A stretch of DNA of 48,679 nt, taken from NCBI GenBank assembly GCA_016190245.1, contig JACPQY010000049.1:1-48679 (forward strand). Direction: 5' to 3'. Below are positions 17,651 through 26,511 of the stretch, in pieces. Within the stretch, counting starts at the first letter, position 1, and each line of letters begins with the position of its first letter. The notes under the pieces were generated by a model. The model saw only the letters and a list, made by a program, of their open reading frames with translations, did no database searches and had not been told where the DNA came from. This stretch comes from Nitrospirota bacterium (GTDB taxonomy: Bacteria > JACPQY01). The translations under genes and the position numbers were made by a program.

Positions 17651-18820
17651 TTGAGGCCGGCACCCTCCCCACCGTCGCGGATTCGGGTTCTGCACGTCAT
17701 CACGCGGCTGGATCCGGGAGGCACGCTGCGCGTGCTCCAGGGGCTTTTGCCGGAGCTCCAGCGGATGAATGTGGAGGTGGAACTGGCCGTGGGGCCCGGG
17801 CTGACGCAGGAGGGCGAGGGCCCCGGCTGGTTTGCCCGGCGGGGGATCCCCGTTCACGTCGTGCCCCACCTCGTGCGCGAGGTGAGTCCTCGCTCCGACC
17901 TTGCAGCAGCCCGGGCGCTGATTCGCCTTCTGCGGCAAGGGGGCTACGACGTGGTACACAGCCACACTTCCAAGGCGGGATTTCTGGGGCGCCTGGCGGG
18001 CCGCTGGGTGGGGGTGCCCGCCGTCTACTCGCCGCACGGGAACTTCTTTTTCGGTTACTTTGACCGGATCGTGGGCCGGCTCTTCACCGCCCTGGAGCGC
18101 GTTGCGGCCCGCTGGAGCGCCCGGATCATCGTGCCGAGTGGAGTGGAGCGCGATGCGTACCTCGAACACCGCGTAGGGCAACCGGAGCAGTATGTGACCA
18201 TCCCCAATGCGGTTAATCTTTCGGGATGGCCGCTCGCCGCCGAATCCAGCCCCGGGCTTGGAACGCGCGTTTGTTTCGTGGGGCGCTTGGAGGCGGTGAA
18301 AGGGCCCCAGGTGCTGTTGGAAGCGTTGCCTGCCGTGCGCGATGCGATTCCCCGCCTGCACGTGTGCATCGTGGGAGACGGTTCGCTCCGGCGGGAACTC
18401 GAGGCGCGGGCGAAGGAGCAGATGCCGGGCGTCGTGCGGTTCGAGGGCCACCGCGAGCGTGTGGCGGACTACTTGTGCGAATCGGACGTGGTGGCGGTGC
18501 CCAGCCTGAACGAGGGGTTCGGTCTGGTCGCGCTGGAGGCGTTGGCCGTCGGTCGGCCCGTCGTGGCCAGCCGTGTCGGCGGGCTCGTCGAGGTGCTGGA
18601 TGACGGTCGGATGGGGAGATTGGTGCCGCCGGGGGACGCCACGGCTTTGGCGACAGCCTTGGTGGGCTTGCTGAACGACGGCGAGACCAGACGACGTCTC
18701 TCGGCAGCGGGTCCGAGATGGGTGAGGCAGCGCTACAGCGTGGAGACCATGGCGCGGCGAACCCTGGAAGTCTACGGCTGTGTGCTTGGCGAGGGAGAAC
18801 CGGGGATGGACGTGCCGTGA
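17651..18820 (+). CDS. GT4-family glycosyltransferase
   Basis: A 389-residue GT-B fold enzyme. The N-terminal domain has VLHVITRLDPGGTLRVL and YDVVHSHTSKAGFLGRL. The C-terminal donor-binding domain has CFVGRLEAVKGP, VCIVGDGSLR and the retaining-GT4 motif SLNEGFGLVALEALAVGRP, whose glutamates hold the nucleotide sugar. The start appears to be TTG 17651, 22 bp after the radical SAM stop; no ATG or GTG in frame precedes the first beta strand. Its TGA overlaps the next gene's GTG (GTGA). Specificity is not predictable. Confidence 0.9.
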   Translation: MRPAPSPPSRIRVLHVITRLDPGGTLRVLQGLLPELQRMNVEVELAVGPGLTQEGEGPGWFARRGIPVHVVPHLVREVSPRSDLAAARALIRLLRQGGYDVVHSHTSKAGFLGRLAGRWVGVPAVYSPHGNFFFGYFDRIVGRLFTALERVAARWSARIIVPSGVERDAYLEHRVGQPEQYVTIPNAVNLSGWPLAAESSPGLGTRVCFVGRLEAVKGPQVLLEALPAVRDAIPRLHVCIVGDGSLRRELEARAKEQMPGVVRFEGHRERVADYLCESDVVAVPSLNEGFGLVALEALAVGRPVVASRVGGLVEVLDDGRMGRLVPPGDATALATALVGLLNDGETRRRLSAAGPRWVRQRYSVETMARRTLEVYGCVLGEGEPGMDVP

Positions 18821-19824
18821 AGGGCCGGCTTCCGGAGCAGGAGCCCGCGGGTTGCTTTCTGTGTCCCGACGTGGAACCCCGGCCTCTGTTCGAGGTGTGG
18901 GACAGGATGTTCGATGTCCCGGGAAAGTTCACGTTTGCCGAGTGCCCGTCCTGCGGGCTGAAGCTGCTTTCGAACCGCCCCACGGTGAACGCCCTGGCCG
19001 CGCACTACCCCGAGGAGAGCTACTACGCCTACGGTGGAGTCACGGGAGGCCGACGCGGGTGGCTGAGCGCGACCCGCCAGGCATGGCTCCGATCCAAGCG
19101 GGCCATGACCCGGGGCATGCCGAGGCTCGGGGCGGCGTTTGGGGCCGACTACGCGCTGGCCGCCTCGCGACCGCCCGGCTCCGTGGTGGAGGTGGGCTGC
19201 GGGGCGGGTGAAACGCTCGACACGTACAAGGCGCTCGGCTGGAAGACCGTCGGGGTGGAGGTCTCGGCGGCCGCCCGCCGGGAGGCGCACCGCCGGGGTC
19301 ACACCACACACTCGATCTTCGAGGCGCGCAATCTGCCGCGTGAGGGATTCGACCTCGTTCGGATGCGCCATGTGCTCGAGCACATGGCGGACCCGCTCTC
19401 GGCTCTCAGGACGGCGTGGACTGTACTGCGCACGGGGGGAACGGTGGCCATCGATGTCCCGAACTTCGGGGGCCTGCTCTACCGGTTGTTCGGGGCTCAC
19501 TTCTGGCAAATTGACGCACCGCGTCATCTCTACGGCTTTACGCCGTCCACGCTCGCGCGGGCGATGGAGCTTGCGGGATTCGAGGGTGCTCGCGTGAGGA
19601 CCTACTCGTCCGGCTCGGGGATCGGACGCTGCGTCGCCCTGCGCCTGAAAGACCGAAAAGTTCCCGGTTTTCGATCCTATCGCCTCGCATCGGCCGGCCT
19701 GGCGGGACGCGGTTTCGACGCCGTTTTGGACGGTCTGTTGTCGCCCCTGGCGCGCGCCGTTGATCTGAGCGGTCGGGGCGAAAACCTTTGGGTGACGGCG
19801 AGGAAGACGGGGAACGGGGAATGA
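18817..19824 (+). CDS. Class I SAM methyltransferase with N-terminal zinc-binding motif
   Basis: 335 residues from GTG 18817, overlapping the GT4 stop as GTGA. The N-terminus carries two CxxC pairs (CFLC 13-16, CPSC 43-46) likely to bind zinc. The SAM loop VVEVGCGAGET is at 123-133, and MRHVLEHM is the post-II motif of the Methyltransf_23 group. Proteins with this layout lie in many O-antigen clusters, where they methylate sugars or carboxyl groups. It ends ATGA-overlapped with the Gfo/Idh-like gene. The domain set is like the C-methyltransferases elsewhere in the window but without their third domain. Confidence 0.86.
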   Translation: MKGRLPEQEPAGCFLCPDVEPRPLFEVWDRMFDVPGKFTFAECPSCGLKLLSNRPTVNALAAHYPEESYYAYGGVTGGRRGWLSATRQAWLRSKRAMTRGMPRLGAAFGADYALAASRPPGSVVEVGCGAGETLDTYKALGWKTVGVEVSAAARREAHRRGHTTHSIFEARNLPREGFDLVRMRHVLEHMADPLSALRTAWTVLRTGGTVAIDVPNFGGLLYRLFGAHFWQIDAPRHLYGFTPSTLARAMELAGFEGARVRTYSSGSGIGRCVALRLKDRKVPGFRSYRLASAGLAGRGFDAVLDGLLSPLARAVDLSGRGENLWVTARKTGNGE

Positions 19825-20936
19825 AGGCGAGGCTCTCGCGATGGCTGGGGAACGCCAGGTCCATGCTGGTCTATCTGCTGGGCGGTTCGCTTTGGGTACG
19901 GGCGGTACGCGATGGGACGGCAGGGGCGCTTCTGCGGGCGGTCCTGAAACCTCCACGAAATGGGCGGCGGGTGGCCGTGCGGCGCGGCGGTGAGGGGTCC
20001 GTCCGTGTAGGGCTCATCGGGTTCGGCCGCCAGGCCGCAAGCATCCTGTGGCCGGCCATGCGGCAAGTTTCGTCGCTGAGGCTGGTGGCTGTGGGCGTGC
20101 GGCGAGAACGGGTCGCCACGCCGGCCGGGCTCGGCCTGCCCGACGATGTTGCCCTGACACGTGGGCATGAGGCCGTGCTGAACCGGACGGATGTTGAGGC
20201 CGTGATCATTGCGACGCCGACGTCGCTCCACGAGATGCTCACTCGCGAAGCCCTCCGGCGCGGTAAGCACGTCTTTTGCGAGGTCCCCGGAATCGTCACC
20301 GGGGCGAGGGGTCTCCGCCTGGCGCGCTGGGCGGAGGGGGCGGACCTGCGGGTGCAGTACGATTTCCGGTTCCATCACGCCCCTCCCTACGGGCAACTGC
20401 TGCGACGGGGACGCGATTGGAGGGCCGAGGGGCGTCCGGTCGTGCTCGATGTGGAGGGCTCGGAGCGCCTGCATCTTTACACGCTCGTCCTGGGTCTTTC
20501 CGAGGGGCCGTGCCGGGTTCAGTGCGAGGAACGGTCGGCGAACGGGGCGAAATACACGATCGAGACCGACGACGGGGTGCGCATGATCTATCGTGAGCAT
20601 CGGAGCCCGCGCGTGGAAAAGGCCCACCTGAGATCGGGGGAGCGGCTCCTGAGCCTCGAGTCCGGCAGTGAACTGAGCGAGGTTCGCGGGGAGGGCGTGG
20701 CAACGCTGTGGCGGTACGATGGCGGAGACGATCTGCTGAAGCTTCCCGAGGACTTTCGCGCCGAGAACGGAATCCCGGGGTCAGCCTACCTCCATGCGCG
20801 GGGATTCATCCCGGGACTACGCTCCTTCGCCGACGCCGTGCAGCGAGGGGAGCGGCCGGCATGCGACATCGTCTTCGCTGCGCGAGCGCAGACGCTCTAC
20901 CGCGATCTGGTTCGTTCGCGGTGGCGTGCCTCCTGA
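19821..20936 (+). CDS. Gfo/Idh/MocA-family oxidoreductase-like protein lacking the catalytic lysine
   Basis: 371 residues from ATG 19821 (ATGA overlap). After about 60 residues of basic and hydrophobic N-terminus, the Rossmann domain starts VRVGLIGFGRQA. AVIIATPTSLHEMLTREALRRGKHVFCE follows in two parts, as in NAD-dependent sugar dehydrogenases. The usual EKP motif is EVP here (CEVPGIV), so the lysine that normally polarises the sugar carbonyl or hydroxyl is missing. The C-terminal domain is recognisable but divergent. It could be an unusual oxidoreductase, a non-catalytic sugar-binding protein, or use another base. No frameshift is visible. Confidence 0.78.
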   Translation: MKARLSRWLGNARSMLVYLLGGSLWVRAVRDGTAGALLRAVLKPPRNGRRVAVRRGGEGSVRVGLIGFGRQAASILWPAMRQVSSLRLVAVGVRRERVATPAGLGLPDDVALTRGHEAVLNRTDVEAVIIATPTSLHEMLTREALRRGKHVFCEVPGIVTGARGLRLARWAEGADLRVQYDFRFHHAPPYGQLLRRGRDWRAEGRPVVLDVEGSERLHLYTLVLGLSEGPCRVQCEERSANGAKYTIETDDGVRMIYREHRSPRVEKAHLRSGERLLSLESGSELSEVRGEGVATLWRYDGGDDLLKLPEDFRAENGIPGSAYLHARGFIPGLRSFADAVQRGERPACDIVFAARAQTLYRDLVRSRWRAS

Positions 20937-21011
20937 GAGGCGGGTGGCGATGATCGACCACGGGAGCGGTTTCCTTGCGAAGAGGGACGCGCGGCGCTAC
21001 CATTCCCTGGA

Positions 21012-21689
21012 GTGGGAGCCCTCCAGAGCATCCGTTCGTTGTGGATTTCCCCCGCAGATCGAGACCTGCGTGATGCCGGCGGCATCACGCAGAGGATCCG
21101 CTCACGTGCCGCAGAGTTGAGTGTCGGCGTGGAGGGTCGTGTGCTCGAGATCGGATGCGGAGAGGGGATGCTGCTGCGCATGCTGCAGATCCCCGGATGC
21201 TCGATTTTTGGGGTGAGCCTGGATCTGCCTCCCCTGATCCACGCGAGGGGCATCGCGCCACCGTCGGCCAAGCTCCTCCAGGCCGATGCGGCATCGCTAC
21301 CGTTCAGGGACGGTTCGTTCGAGATGATTTTGTGTGTGAATACCCTGACTTCGTTCTCCGGGTGGGAACCGGTGCTCAAGCTATTCCGGGAAGTCCGCAG
21401 GCTTCTCGCGCCGGGAGGGTCGCTGGTTCTTGACCTGCGAAGCGCCGCTCACCCCCTCAATCAACTTAACTGGCTGGTCTCGTGGTGGGGAGATGGCAGC
21501 CTGGGGCGGCCCGTCAGGCCCTACCGTCTCTCCGAGGTCATGGCCCTCTTGCACTTGGCGGGGCTGGTGGGAGAGGTCGCCGCCTGGGGCGGCCCGCGGC
21601 GGCTGCCTCTCTTCCGCATGATCCGCGCCCGCACCGTGCCTGGCAGGAAGCGCGCGCGAAATGGCGGGTCCGAACATGCTTGGGCGTAA
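21012..21689 (+). CDS. Class I SAM-dependent methyltransferase, N-terminus uncertain
   Basis: 225 residues if GTG 21012 is used. The SAM motif VLEIGCGEGMLLRML is at about 44-58, followed by DAASLPFRDGSFEMILCVNTL and a FREVRRLLAPGG loop, typical of Methyltransf_11. An ATG at 20950 with gagg upstream opens a different frame (MIDHGSGFLAKRDARRYHSL), and its product looks like a methyltransferase N-terminus, so a single-base frameshift around 21010-21030 is possible. A 27-bp near-perfect palindrome sits inside the N-terminal coding part. The end overlaps the polymerase gene by 29 bp. Confidence 0.75.
   Translation: MGALQSIRSLWISPADRDLRDAGGITQRIRSRAAELSVGVEGRVLEIGCGEGMLLRMLQIPGCSIFGVSLDLPPLIHARGIAPPSAKLLQADAASLPFRDGSFEMILCVNTLTSFSGWEPVLKLFREVRRLLAPGGSLVLDLRSAAHPLNQLNWLVSWWGDGSLGRPVRPYRLSEVMALLHLAGLVGEVAAWGGPRRLPLFRMIRARTVPGRKRARNGGSEHAWA
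21066..21092. repeat. 12-bp stem palindrome inside a methyltransferase gene
   Basis: ctgcgtgatgcc and ggcatcacgcag pair perfectly across a 3-nt loop. It is read as RDAGGITQ in the methyltransferase frame. So strong a hairpin is unusual within coding sequence here. Confidence 0.7.
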
Positions 21690-23112
21690 CCTGATCGTCG
21701 CGGCGCTGGCCATCGCGATGATGGCCGCGCTGGCGATGGTCCTCTCAGCCGAGGTGTCCATGGTGACCCTCGTGGGACTGGCGGGCGGTTCCCTGGTCTT
21801 TCTCCTCACGTTCATCATGCCCGAGCTGACGATCCACATCGTCATTTTGAGCATGCTCCTGAGCCCGGAATGGATGGTGGGAGGAAGCGAGTACGAGATT
21901 GGGGGGCACTCGACGGCCACGCTGCGCGTGGAGGATGTTCTGATGTTCTTCCTGGGGATGAGTTGGCTGGCCCGGATTGCCATCATGAAGGAAATCGAGG
22001 TTGTGCGAGGCAACCTTCTCAACGGGCCGATCCTGGCCTACCTCATGGCTTGCCTCTTGGGCACGGGATGGGGACTGCTCGGGGGAAACGTGAAGAGCGT
22101 CTCTGCCGCGGGTTTCTATCTGCTCAAGTATTTCGAGTACTTCTTCCTCTTCTACACCGTGGTCACCTTCGTTCGCCGTGCCGATCAGGTTCGGCGGCTG
22201 GTCCTCACCTTTTTCATCACGGCTGTAATTGTCTCCCTCGTCGGGATTTCCCAGATCCCCCAGGGGCAACGGATCTCGGCCCCGTTCGAGGGGGCGGGGG
22301 AGCCCAACACGTTTGGCGGGTACCTGATCTTCATCATGGGGCTGTGCCTGGGGATGGTGCTGACAGTGGATCGGTTGGGTGCGAAGATCGGGGCCTTGCT
22401 TCTGCTGGCGTTCTTCGGGATCCCACTTGTGTACACGCAGTCGAGATCGTCCTGGGTCGGGCTCATCCCGATGGGCCTGGCGGCGCTGGTCTGGCATCCG
22501 CGCAAGATTCTGGCGCTGAACCTGATCCTTGCCGCGGTCGCGCTCTGGTTCGTGGCAGTGCCGGCCGAGGTGCGCGACTTGGCTTCGCAGCGGATCGAGC
22601 GTACATTCGTTCCGGAAGGGGGGCACAGCGAGGAGATGCTGGGCGTGGTTTTCGACGAATCGACGTCGGCCCGAATCTCGACGTGGAAGAGAAGTCTGGT
22701 CCGCTGGACGGAGTCGCCCATTGTCGGGCACGGGGTCACCTCCGTGTTTGCGGATGCGCAGTTGCCACGGGTGCTGGTTGAGTCGGGAACGGTGGGGCTG
22801 GCCGCGTTCCTCTGGCTGGTGATCACGATGTTCCGGGTGGGGGTGCGGGCGAATCGAGCCGTGGCCGGCAGCACGTACTTCTCAAGCCTCACCTCGGGTT
22901 ACGTGATCGGTATGGCAGCCGTGATGGGGCACTCTCTCGGGGCGAACACCTTCGTGATCGTGCGCATCATGGAACCCGTCTGGTTCCTGACGGGCATCAT
23001 GCTGATCATTCCCACGCTTCCTGAGTTTTCCGCGTCGGAAGAGGCGCAGACCATCCAGCCGGAGTCGGTCCCTTCCGCGCTGCCGGCCCAGGCACCCACG
23101 TTCCTCCGGTGA
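21661..23112 (+). CDS. O-antigen ligase/polymerase family membrane protein (Wzy_C)
   Basis: A 483-residue polytopic inner-membrane protein with about ten to twelve hydrophobic segments, for example NLIVAALAIAMMAALAMVLS and IGALLLLAFFGIPLVYTQSR. The Wzy_C signature lies around YTQSRSSWVGLIP, followed by a long periplasmic loop (about 300-350, ERTFVPEGGHSEE...SARISTWKRSLVRWTESPIVGHG) as in WaaL/Wzy proteins. It would polymerise repeat units or ligate the finished glycan to a carrier in the periplasm. It is the only candidate polymerase/ligase in the window. ATG 21661 or 21676 could start it. Its TGA overlaps the SDR's GTG. Confidence 0.86.
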   Translation: MAGPNMLGRNLIVAALAIAMMAALAMVLSAEVSMVTLVGLAGGSLVFLLTFIMPELTIHIVILSMLLSPEWMVGGSEYEIGGHSTATLRVEDVLMFFLGMSWLARIAIMKEIEVVRGNLLNGPILAYLMACLLGTGWGLLGGNVKSVSAAGFYLLKYFEYFFLFYTVVTFVRRADQVRRLVLTFFITAVIVSLVGISQIPQGQRISAPFEGAGEPNTFGGYLIFIMGLCLGMVLTVDRLGAKIGALLLLAFFGIPLVYTQSRSSWVGLIPMGLAALVWHPRKILALNLILAAVALWFVAVPAEVRDLASQRIERTFVPEGGHSEEMLGVVFDESTSARISTWKRSLVRWTESPIVGHGVTSVFADAQLPRVLVESGTVGLAAFLWLVITMFRVGVRANRAVAGSTYFSSLTSGYVIGMAAVMGHSLGANTFVIVRIMEPVWFLTGIMLIIPTLPEFSASEEAQTIQPESVPSALPAQAPTFLR

Positions 23113-24095
23113 GAGTGCTCGTCACCGGCGGTGCCGGATTCATCGGATCCCACCTTGTGGATCGCCTCCTAGCGGAGGGGTACGAGGTGGTGGTTCTGGA
23201 CAACTTCTCGAGTGGGAGGCGGGAGAACCTGCGGGACGCCCTCGCCTCACCTCACCTCAAGCTGGTCGAGCAGGATGTGGCCGATCCCGACGGCGTGCGC
23301 CGGTGCATGGACGGCGTCGAGCGGGTTTTCCATCTCGCCGCCCTTGCCGACATCGTCCCTTCGGTCAACAGACCCCTTGTCTACCATCGGTCGAATGTGG
23401 ACGGGACGGTCTGCGTCCTGGAGGCGGCGAGGGCGGCGGGGGTGCGGAGGTTTGTCTATGCCGCCTCATCGTCCTGCTATGGAATCCCGGATCTCCACCC
23501 CACCTCGGAGGAGGCGCCGCCTCGACCTCAATACCCCTACGCCCTGACCAAACTGGTGGGGGAGCAGTACGTCCTCCACTGGGGGCGGCTATATGGACTG
23601 CCGGTGGTCTCGCTCCGTCTATTCAACGTCTACGGGCCGCGATCCAGAACGACGGGCACGTATGGGGCCGTCTTCGGCATCTTTCTTGCCCAGAAGCTGG
23701 CGGGGAAACCCTTTACCGTGGTGGGTGATGGCACGCAGTCCCGGGATTTCACGTACGTGAGTGATGTTGTGGACGCCATGGTGCAAGCGGCGGAGTCAGC
23801 CTTGTCGGGAGAGATTCTCAATGTCGGGAGCGGAAGACCTCAAACCGTCAACCGCCTGGTGGAACTCCTGGGCGGCGGCGTTGTCCATGTTCCCAAACGT
23901 CCAGGCGAGCCGGATCGAACGCATGCCGGCATCTCGAGGATTCGACGGCTGCTGGGCTGGGAGCCACGGATCTCCTTGGAGGAAGGAGTGGTGGTCATGC
24001 TGCGCCATATCGAGGATTGGCGGGAGGCTCCGGTTTGGACGCCCGAGAAGATCGAAGACGCCACCCGGGATTGGTTCCGGTACCTGGGGAAGTAG
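23109..24095 (+). CDS. UDP-glucose/GlcNAc 4-epimerase-like extended SDR
   Basis: 328 residues starting at GTG (GTGA overlap). GGAGFIG at 7-13, Ser region ASSSCYG at 119-125 and YALTK at 144-148 are the full extended-SDR set. LRLFNVYGPR and FTYVSDVVDAM are typical of UDP-hexose 4-epimerases (GalE/WbpP type). The C-terminus ends with an extra aromatic-rich tail (EDWREAPVWTPEKIEDATRD). It probably supplies UDP-Gal or UDP-GalNAc type donors. It is the last gene of its operon, 5 bp from the convergent GT4 gene, with no terminator evident between them. Confidence 0.88.
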   Translation: MRVLVTGGAGFIGSHLVDRLLAEGYEVVVLDNFSSGRRENLRDALASPHLKLVEQDVADPDGVRRCMDGVERVFHLAALADIVPSVNRPLVYHRSNVDGTVCVLEAARAAGVRRFVYAASSSCYGIPDLHPTSEEAPPRPQYPYALTKLVGEQYVLHWGRLYGLPVVSLRLFNVYGPRSRTTGTYGAVFGIFLAQKLAGKPFTVVGDGTQSRDFTYVSDVVDAMVQAAESALSGEILNVGSGRPQTVNRLVELLGGGVVHVPKRPGEPDRTHAGISRIRRLLGWEPRISLEEGVVVMLRHIEDWREAPVWTPEKIEDATRDWFRYLGK

Positions 24096-24100
24096 GCGCG

Positions 24101-25222
24101 TCAGCCCGCGGCGGTTTCGAGAGCGGCGAGAAATCCCTGCGCCATGGCCGCCGGTGTGAACCGGCGGGCGCGTTCGAGGGCGCGACGACTCATCTGTTGG
24201 CGCTTCGCTTCCTCGCCAACGAGGTCCTGCATCCGGTCGGCCCAGACTTCGGGCCGGTCCGGCGGAAGCAGAACGGCGGCCTCCCCGGCCACTTCACGCA
24301 CGACGGGGAGATCTGATGCCACGATGGGTGCGCCGCACGCCAGGGCCTCCAGCACCGGCAGGCCGAAACCCTCCTGGAGAGCGGGGTGAACGACCAGCGA
24401 CGCGCCGGAGAAGAGCGCCGCGAGGTCATCGTCGGAGATCGGCCCGAGCGATCGCACCTGCGGGTGGAGGGATTGAACTTTCGCAGCGCCCGAGGTGTGG
24501 CCGGGCGGGGCGCTTCCGACCACCGCAAGGGGATGCCGGCGCCGAAGCGAATCCGGCCAGAGGCTGTGGGCGCGCAGGACCAAGTCCAGGTTCTTGTGCG
24601 GCCGGAAATTGGTCACCGTGACCACGCAATGAGGCGGCAGGGCGTATCGTTCGAAGACGCGGGCCACCTCGTTCGGCGTGCGGGGATGGAACTCTCCCGA
24701 GACGCCGACGTGCACGGTGCGGATCCGATCCCCCAGAGGTCCGAACTGGCGTTCCAGGGCGACTTGCGTGGCGTGGCTGATGGCAACAATGGCTCCGGCT
24801 CGTCGAACGGAACGCGCGAGGCGCAGGCGGAACAGCCCGCGGTACAGGCGTGAGGTTCCCGAGGTGATCTCGAGAGGGATCGTGTCGTTCGCCATCAACA
24901 CAAAGGAGAAGGGAGCGATGAGCGGAGTCTTGTAGTAGGGGCACAGCATCACATCGATCCGGTGTCGCCGTGCGGCAAGGGGCAAGGCGGCCTCATCCCA
25001 GAGCAGACGGGTGGGAACGCGCAGTCGGACGGGAGTAATCCCGTCACCCACCACCCGGAACTGCGTTTCGTGGGATCCGAACAGGAGGAAGGACCACGCA
25101 GGCCGGAGGGCCGGAGCGGTTTGCAGGAACAGCTCGAGATACCTTCCGATGCCCGTGGATCGCCCCGGCACCCACTCGCGCACATCCACCCCTATCCGAA
25201 GGGAGGTTCCCGGGTGTGCCAT
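24101..25222 (-). CDS. GT4-family glycosyltransferase
   Basis: A 373-residue GT-B enzyme. LRIGVDVREWVPGRSTGIGRYL at the N-terminus (in two parts) is the WfcD/mannosyltransferase-like opening, with IVAISHATQVAL in the middle. In the C-terminal domain VVTVTNFRPHKNLDLVL is followed by HPALQEGFGLPVLEALACG, the EX7E-type motif of retaining GT4 enzymes. Such proteins often transfer mannose or rhamnose from GDP/dTDP donors; that is a family tendency only. Start ATG 25222. Upstream lies a 174-bp spacer filled with hairpins that separates it from the GT2 gene on the same strand. Confidence 0.9.
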   Translation of the reverse strand: MAHPGTSLRIGVDVREWVPGRSTGIGRYLELFLQTAPALRPAWSFLLFGSHETQFRVVGDGITPVRLRVPTRLLWDEAALPLAARRHRIDVMLCPYYKTPLIAPFSFVLMANDTIPLEITSGTSRLYRGLFRLRLARSVRRAGAIVAISHATQVALERQFGPLGDRIRTVHVGVSGEFHPRTPNEVARVFERYALPPHCVVTVTNFRPHKNLDLVLRAHSLWPDSLRRRHPLAVVGSAPPGHTSGAAKVQSLHPQVRSLGPISDDDLAALFSGASLVVHPALQEGFGLPVLEALACGAPIVASDLPVVREVAGEAAVLLPPDRPEVWADRMQDLVGEEAKRQQMSRRALERARRFTPAAMAQGFLAALETAAG

Positions 25223-25252
25223 TCAGGTATCCGCTCAGCACCCCCCATCCTC

Positions 25253-25369
25253 TCCGCCACGGGCGGATTCCCCCGCCAGTCCGGTCCGCCACGGCGGACG
25301 GACAAGCGGGGAAGGGAGAAGAGGGGGAGCGGTTTCCACCTTCTGCCCCTCCCCCTTGACGGGGGAGGG
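25253..25369. repeat. Three hairpin repeats between two glycosyltransferase genes
   Basis: tccgcc/ggcgga pair at 25253-25267. A large interrupted stem spans 25271-25312 (ccccgc...gtccgcc/ggcggac...gcgggg). ccctccccc pairs with gggggaggg across a 5-nt loop at 25347-25369. The middle one resembles the hairpin at 123-154, so at least one is a dispersed family. Confidence 0.65.
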
Positions 25370-25396
25370 TATGGGTGGGGGTGAACGCCTTCTCAT

Positions 25397-26371
25397 TCAG
25401 ATGCGTTCGAGGGCCAGGCGACAGCCGTCGCGGCTGCGTGAGAGAGACTCCGAACCCGTCAGGCGGGAGAGCAGCCCGTACGTCCAGACCCTGGCCCGGA
25501 GGCCGCCCCTGAGGAAGCTTCGGGCTGCGACCCGCACGGGGCCGGTGTAGTACTTCTCGTAGTAGCGCCAGTGGCTCTCGAACAGTCGGGCGATGATTTC
25601 GGGGTCGGCCCGTCGCGAGGACGCTCCCCATTCGTGGACCACACGTGCGTCGGGAATGTAGGCGACCCGCCATCCGTCCCGCCACATCCGCCGGCACCAG
25701 TCGGCGTCTTCCTGAAAAAAGAAAAACCGCTCGTCCAGAGGTCCGACCTTTCTCACGGCCTCCGGTCGAACCAGCAGGCAGGTGCCGCCTGCCCAAGCTA
25801 CCGTCCGAAACCGGCCATGGAGGTGCTCGTGCCAGGGTTTGAGGGCCGTTCTCAGGGCGGGGTGGCGGCGGATGCGGAAGATGACGCCCTGGAGGCCGGC
25901 TGCGGCCCCGACCAGGCTCAGCATCCCCGGGAATGTGAGATTGATCGAAGGCTGGAGGCTGCCGTCCGGATTCTCGAGGCGGCAGGCCAGCAGCCCGACG
26001 TCGGTCCGGCGGTCCATCGAATCAACCAGTGCGCGCAGGGCACCCGGTTGCACCCGGGCATCGCTGTTGAGCAGGAGAGAATAGCGGCCGCGCGCTTCAC
26101 GAAGCCCCGCATTCACCCCGGCGGCGAAACCCCTGTTCTCCGAGTTACGGACGAGACGGACGTACGCATGAGCCCGGCGCAGGTGATCGCACGTCCCATC
26201 GCTGCTGCCGTTGTCTACCACGATCGTCTCGATGGACACGCGGTCCGCAGCGCCCACTGTGCGAAGGGCGTTCAGGCAGGTATCCAGAAGGTGCCGTCCA
26301 TTCCACGTCACGATGATGGCGCTGATGTCCGGCTGCCTGGAGGAACGGGCCTGGGGGACCCCAACACCCAT
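25397..26371 (-). CDS. GT2-family glycosyltransferase (rhamnosyltransferase-like)
   Basis: About 324 residues from ATG 26371. The frame is open to 26539, but that part translates a spacer repeat, so the shorter start is preferred. ISAIIVTWNG opens the GT-A fold, IVVDNGSSDGT is the donor-binding loop, LLLNSDARV holds the DxD-type motif, and FFFFQEDADWCRRM carries the ED base region. This is the WbbL-like group that often uses dTDP-rhamnose, though donor choice is not proven. It pairs with the GT4 gene downstream. No membrane segment is obvious. Confidence 0.88.
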   Translation of the reverse strand: MGVGVPQARSSRQPDISAIIVTWNGRHLLDTCLNALRTVGAADRVSIETIVVDNGSSDGTCDHLRRAHAYVRLVRNSENRGFAAGVNAGLREARGRYSLLLNSDARVQPGALRALVDSMDRRTDVGLLACRLENPDGSLQPSINLTFPGMLSLVGAAAGLQGVIFRIRRHPALRTALKPWHEHLHGRFRTVAWAGGTCLLVRPEAVRKVGPLDERFFFFQEDADWCRRMWRDGWRVAYIPDARVVHEWGASSRRADPEIIARLFESHWRYYEKYYTGPVRVAARSFLRGGLRARVWTYGLLSRLTGSESLSRSRDGCRLALERI

Positions 26372-26396
26372 CTGAGATTTGAAATCTGAGATTTGA
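26370..26396. repeat. Two 13-bp direct repeats at 14-bp period
   Basis: atctgagatttga occurs at 26370-26382 and again at 26384-26396, followed by a partial third gagattt. The unit contains the inverted pair agattt/aaatct. It overlaps the ATG of the minus-strand GT2 gene and resembles low-complexity spacers common in some environmental genomes. Confidence 0.7.
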
Positions 26397-26498
26397 GATT
26401 TCTCGGGGGATGGCGGAGTCACGTAAGTGGATTGTACGTCGGTTTCCTTCCGGGGTGAAATCCGGCGGCCGGCGGATGAATCGCCCGGCTCGGCCATG

Positions 26499-26504
26499 TA
26501 TAAT
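26499..26504 (+). promoter_or_regulatory. Consensus -10 box placed for a leaderless mRNA
   Basis: A perfect tataat lies 7 nt before ATG 26512, so transcription would begin on or beside the start codon. No matching -35 hexamer and no Shine-Dalgarno are seen. It would drive the long rightward operon from 26512. Confidence 0.4.
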
Positions 26505-26511
26505 TCATGGG

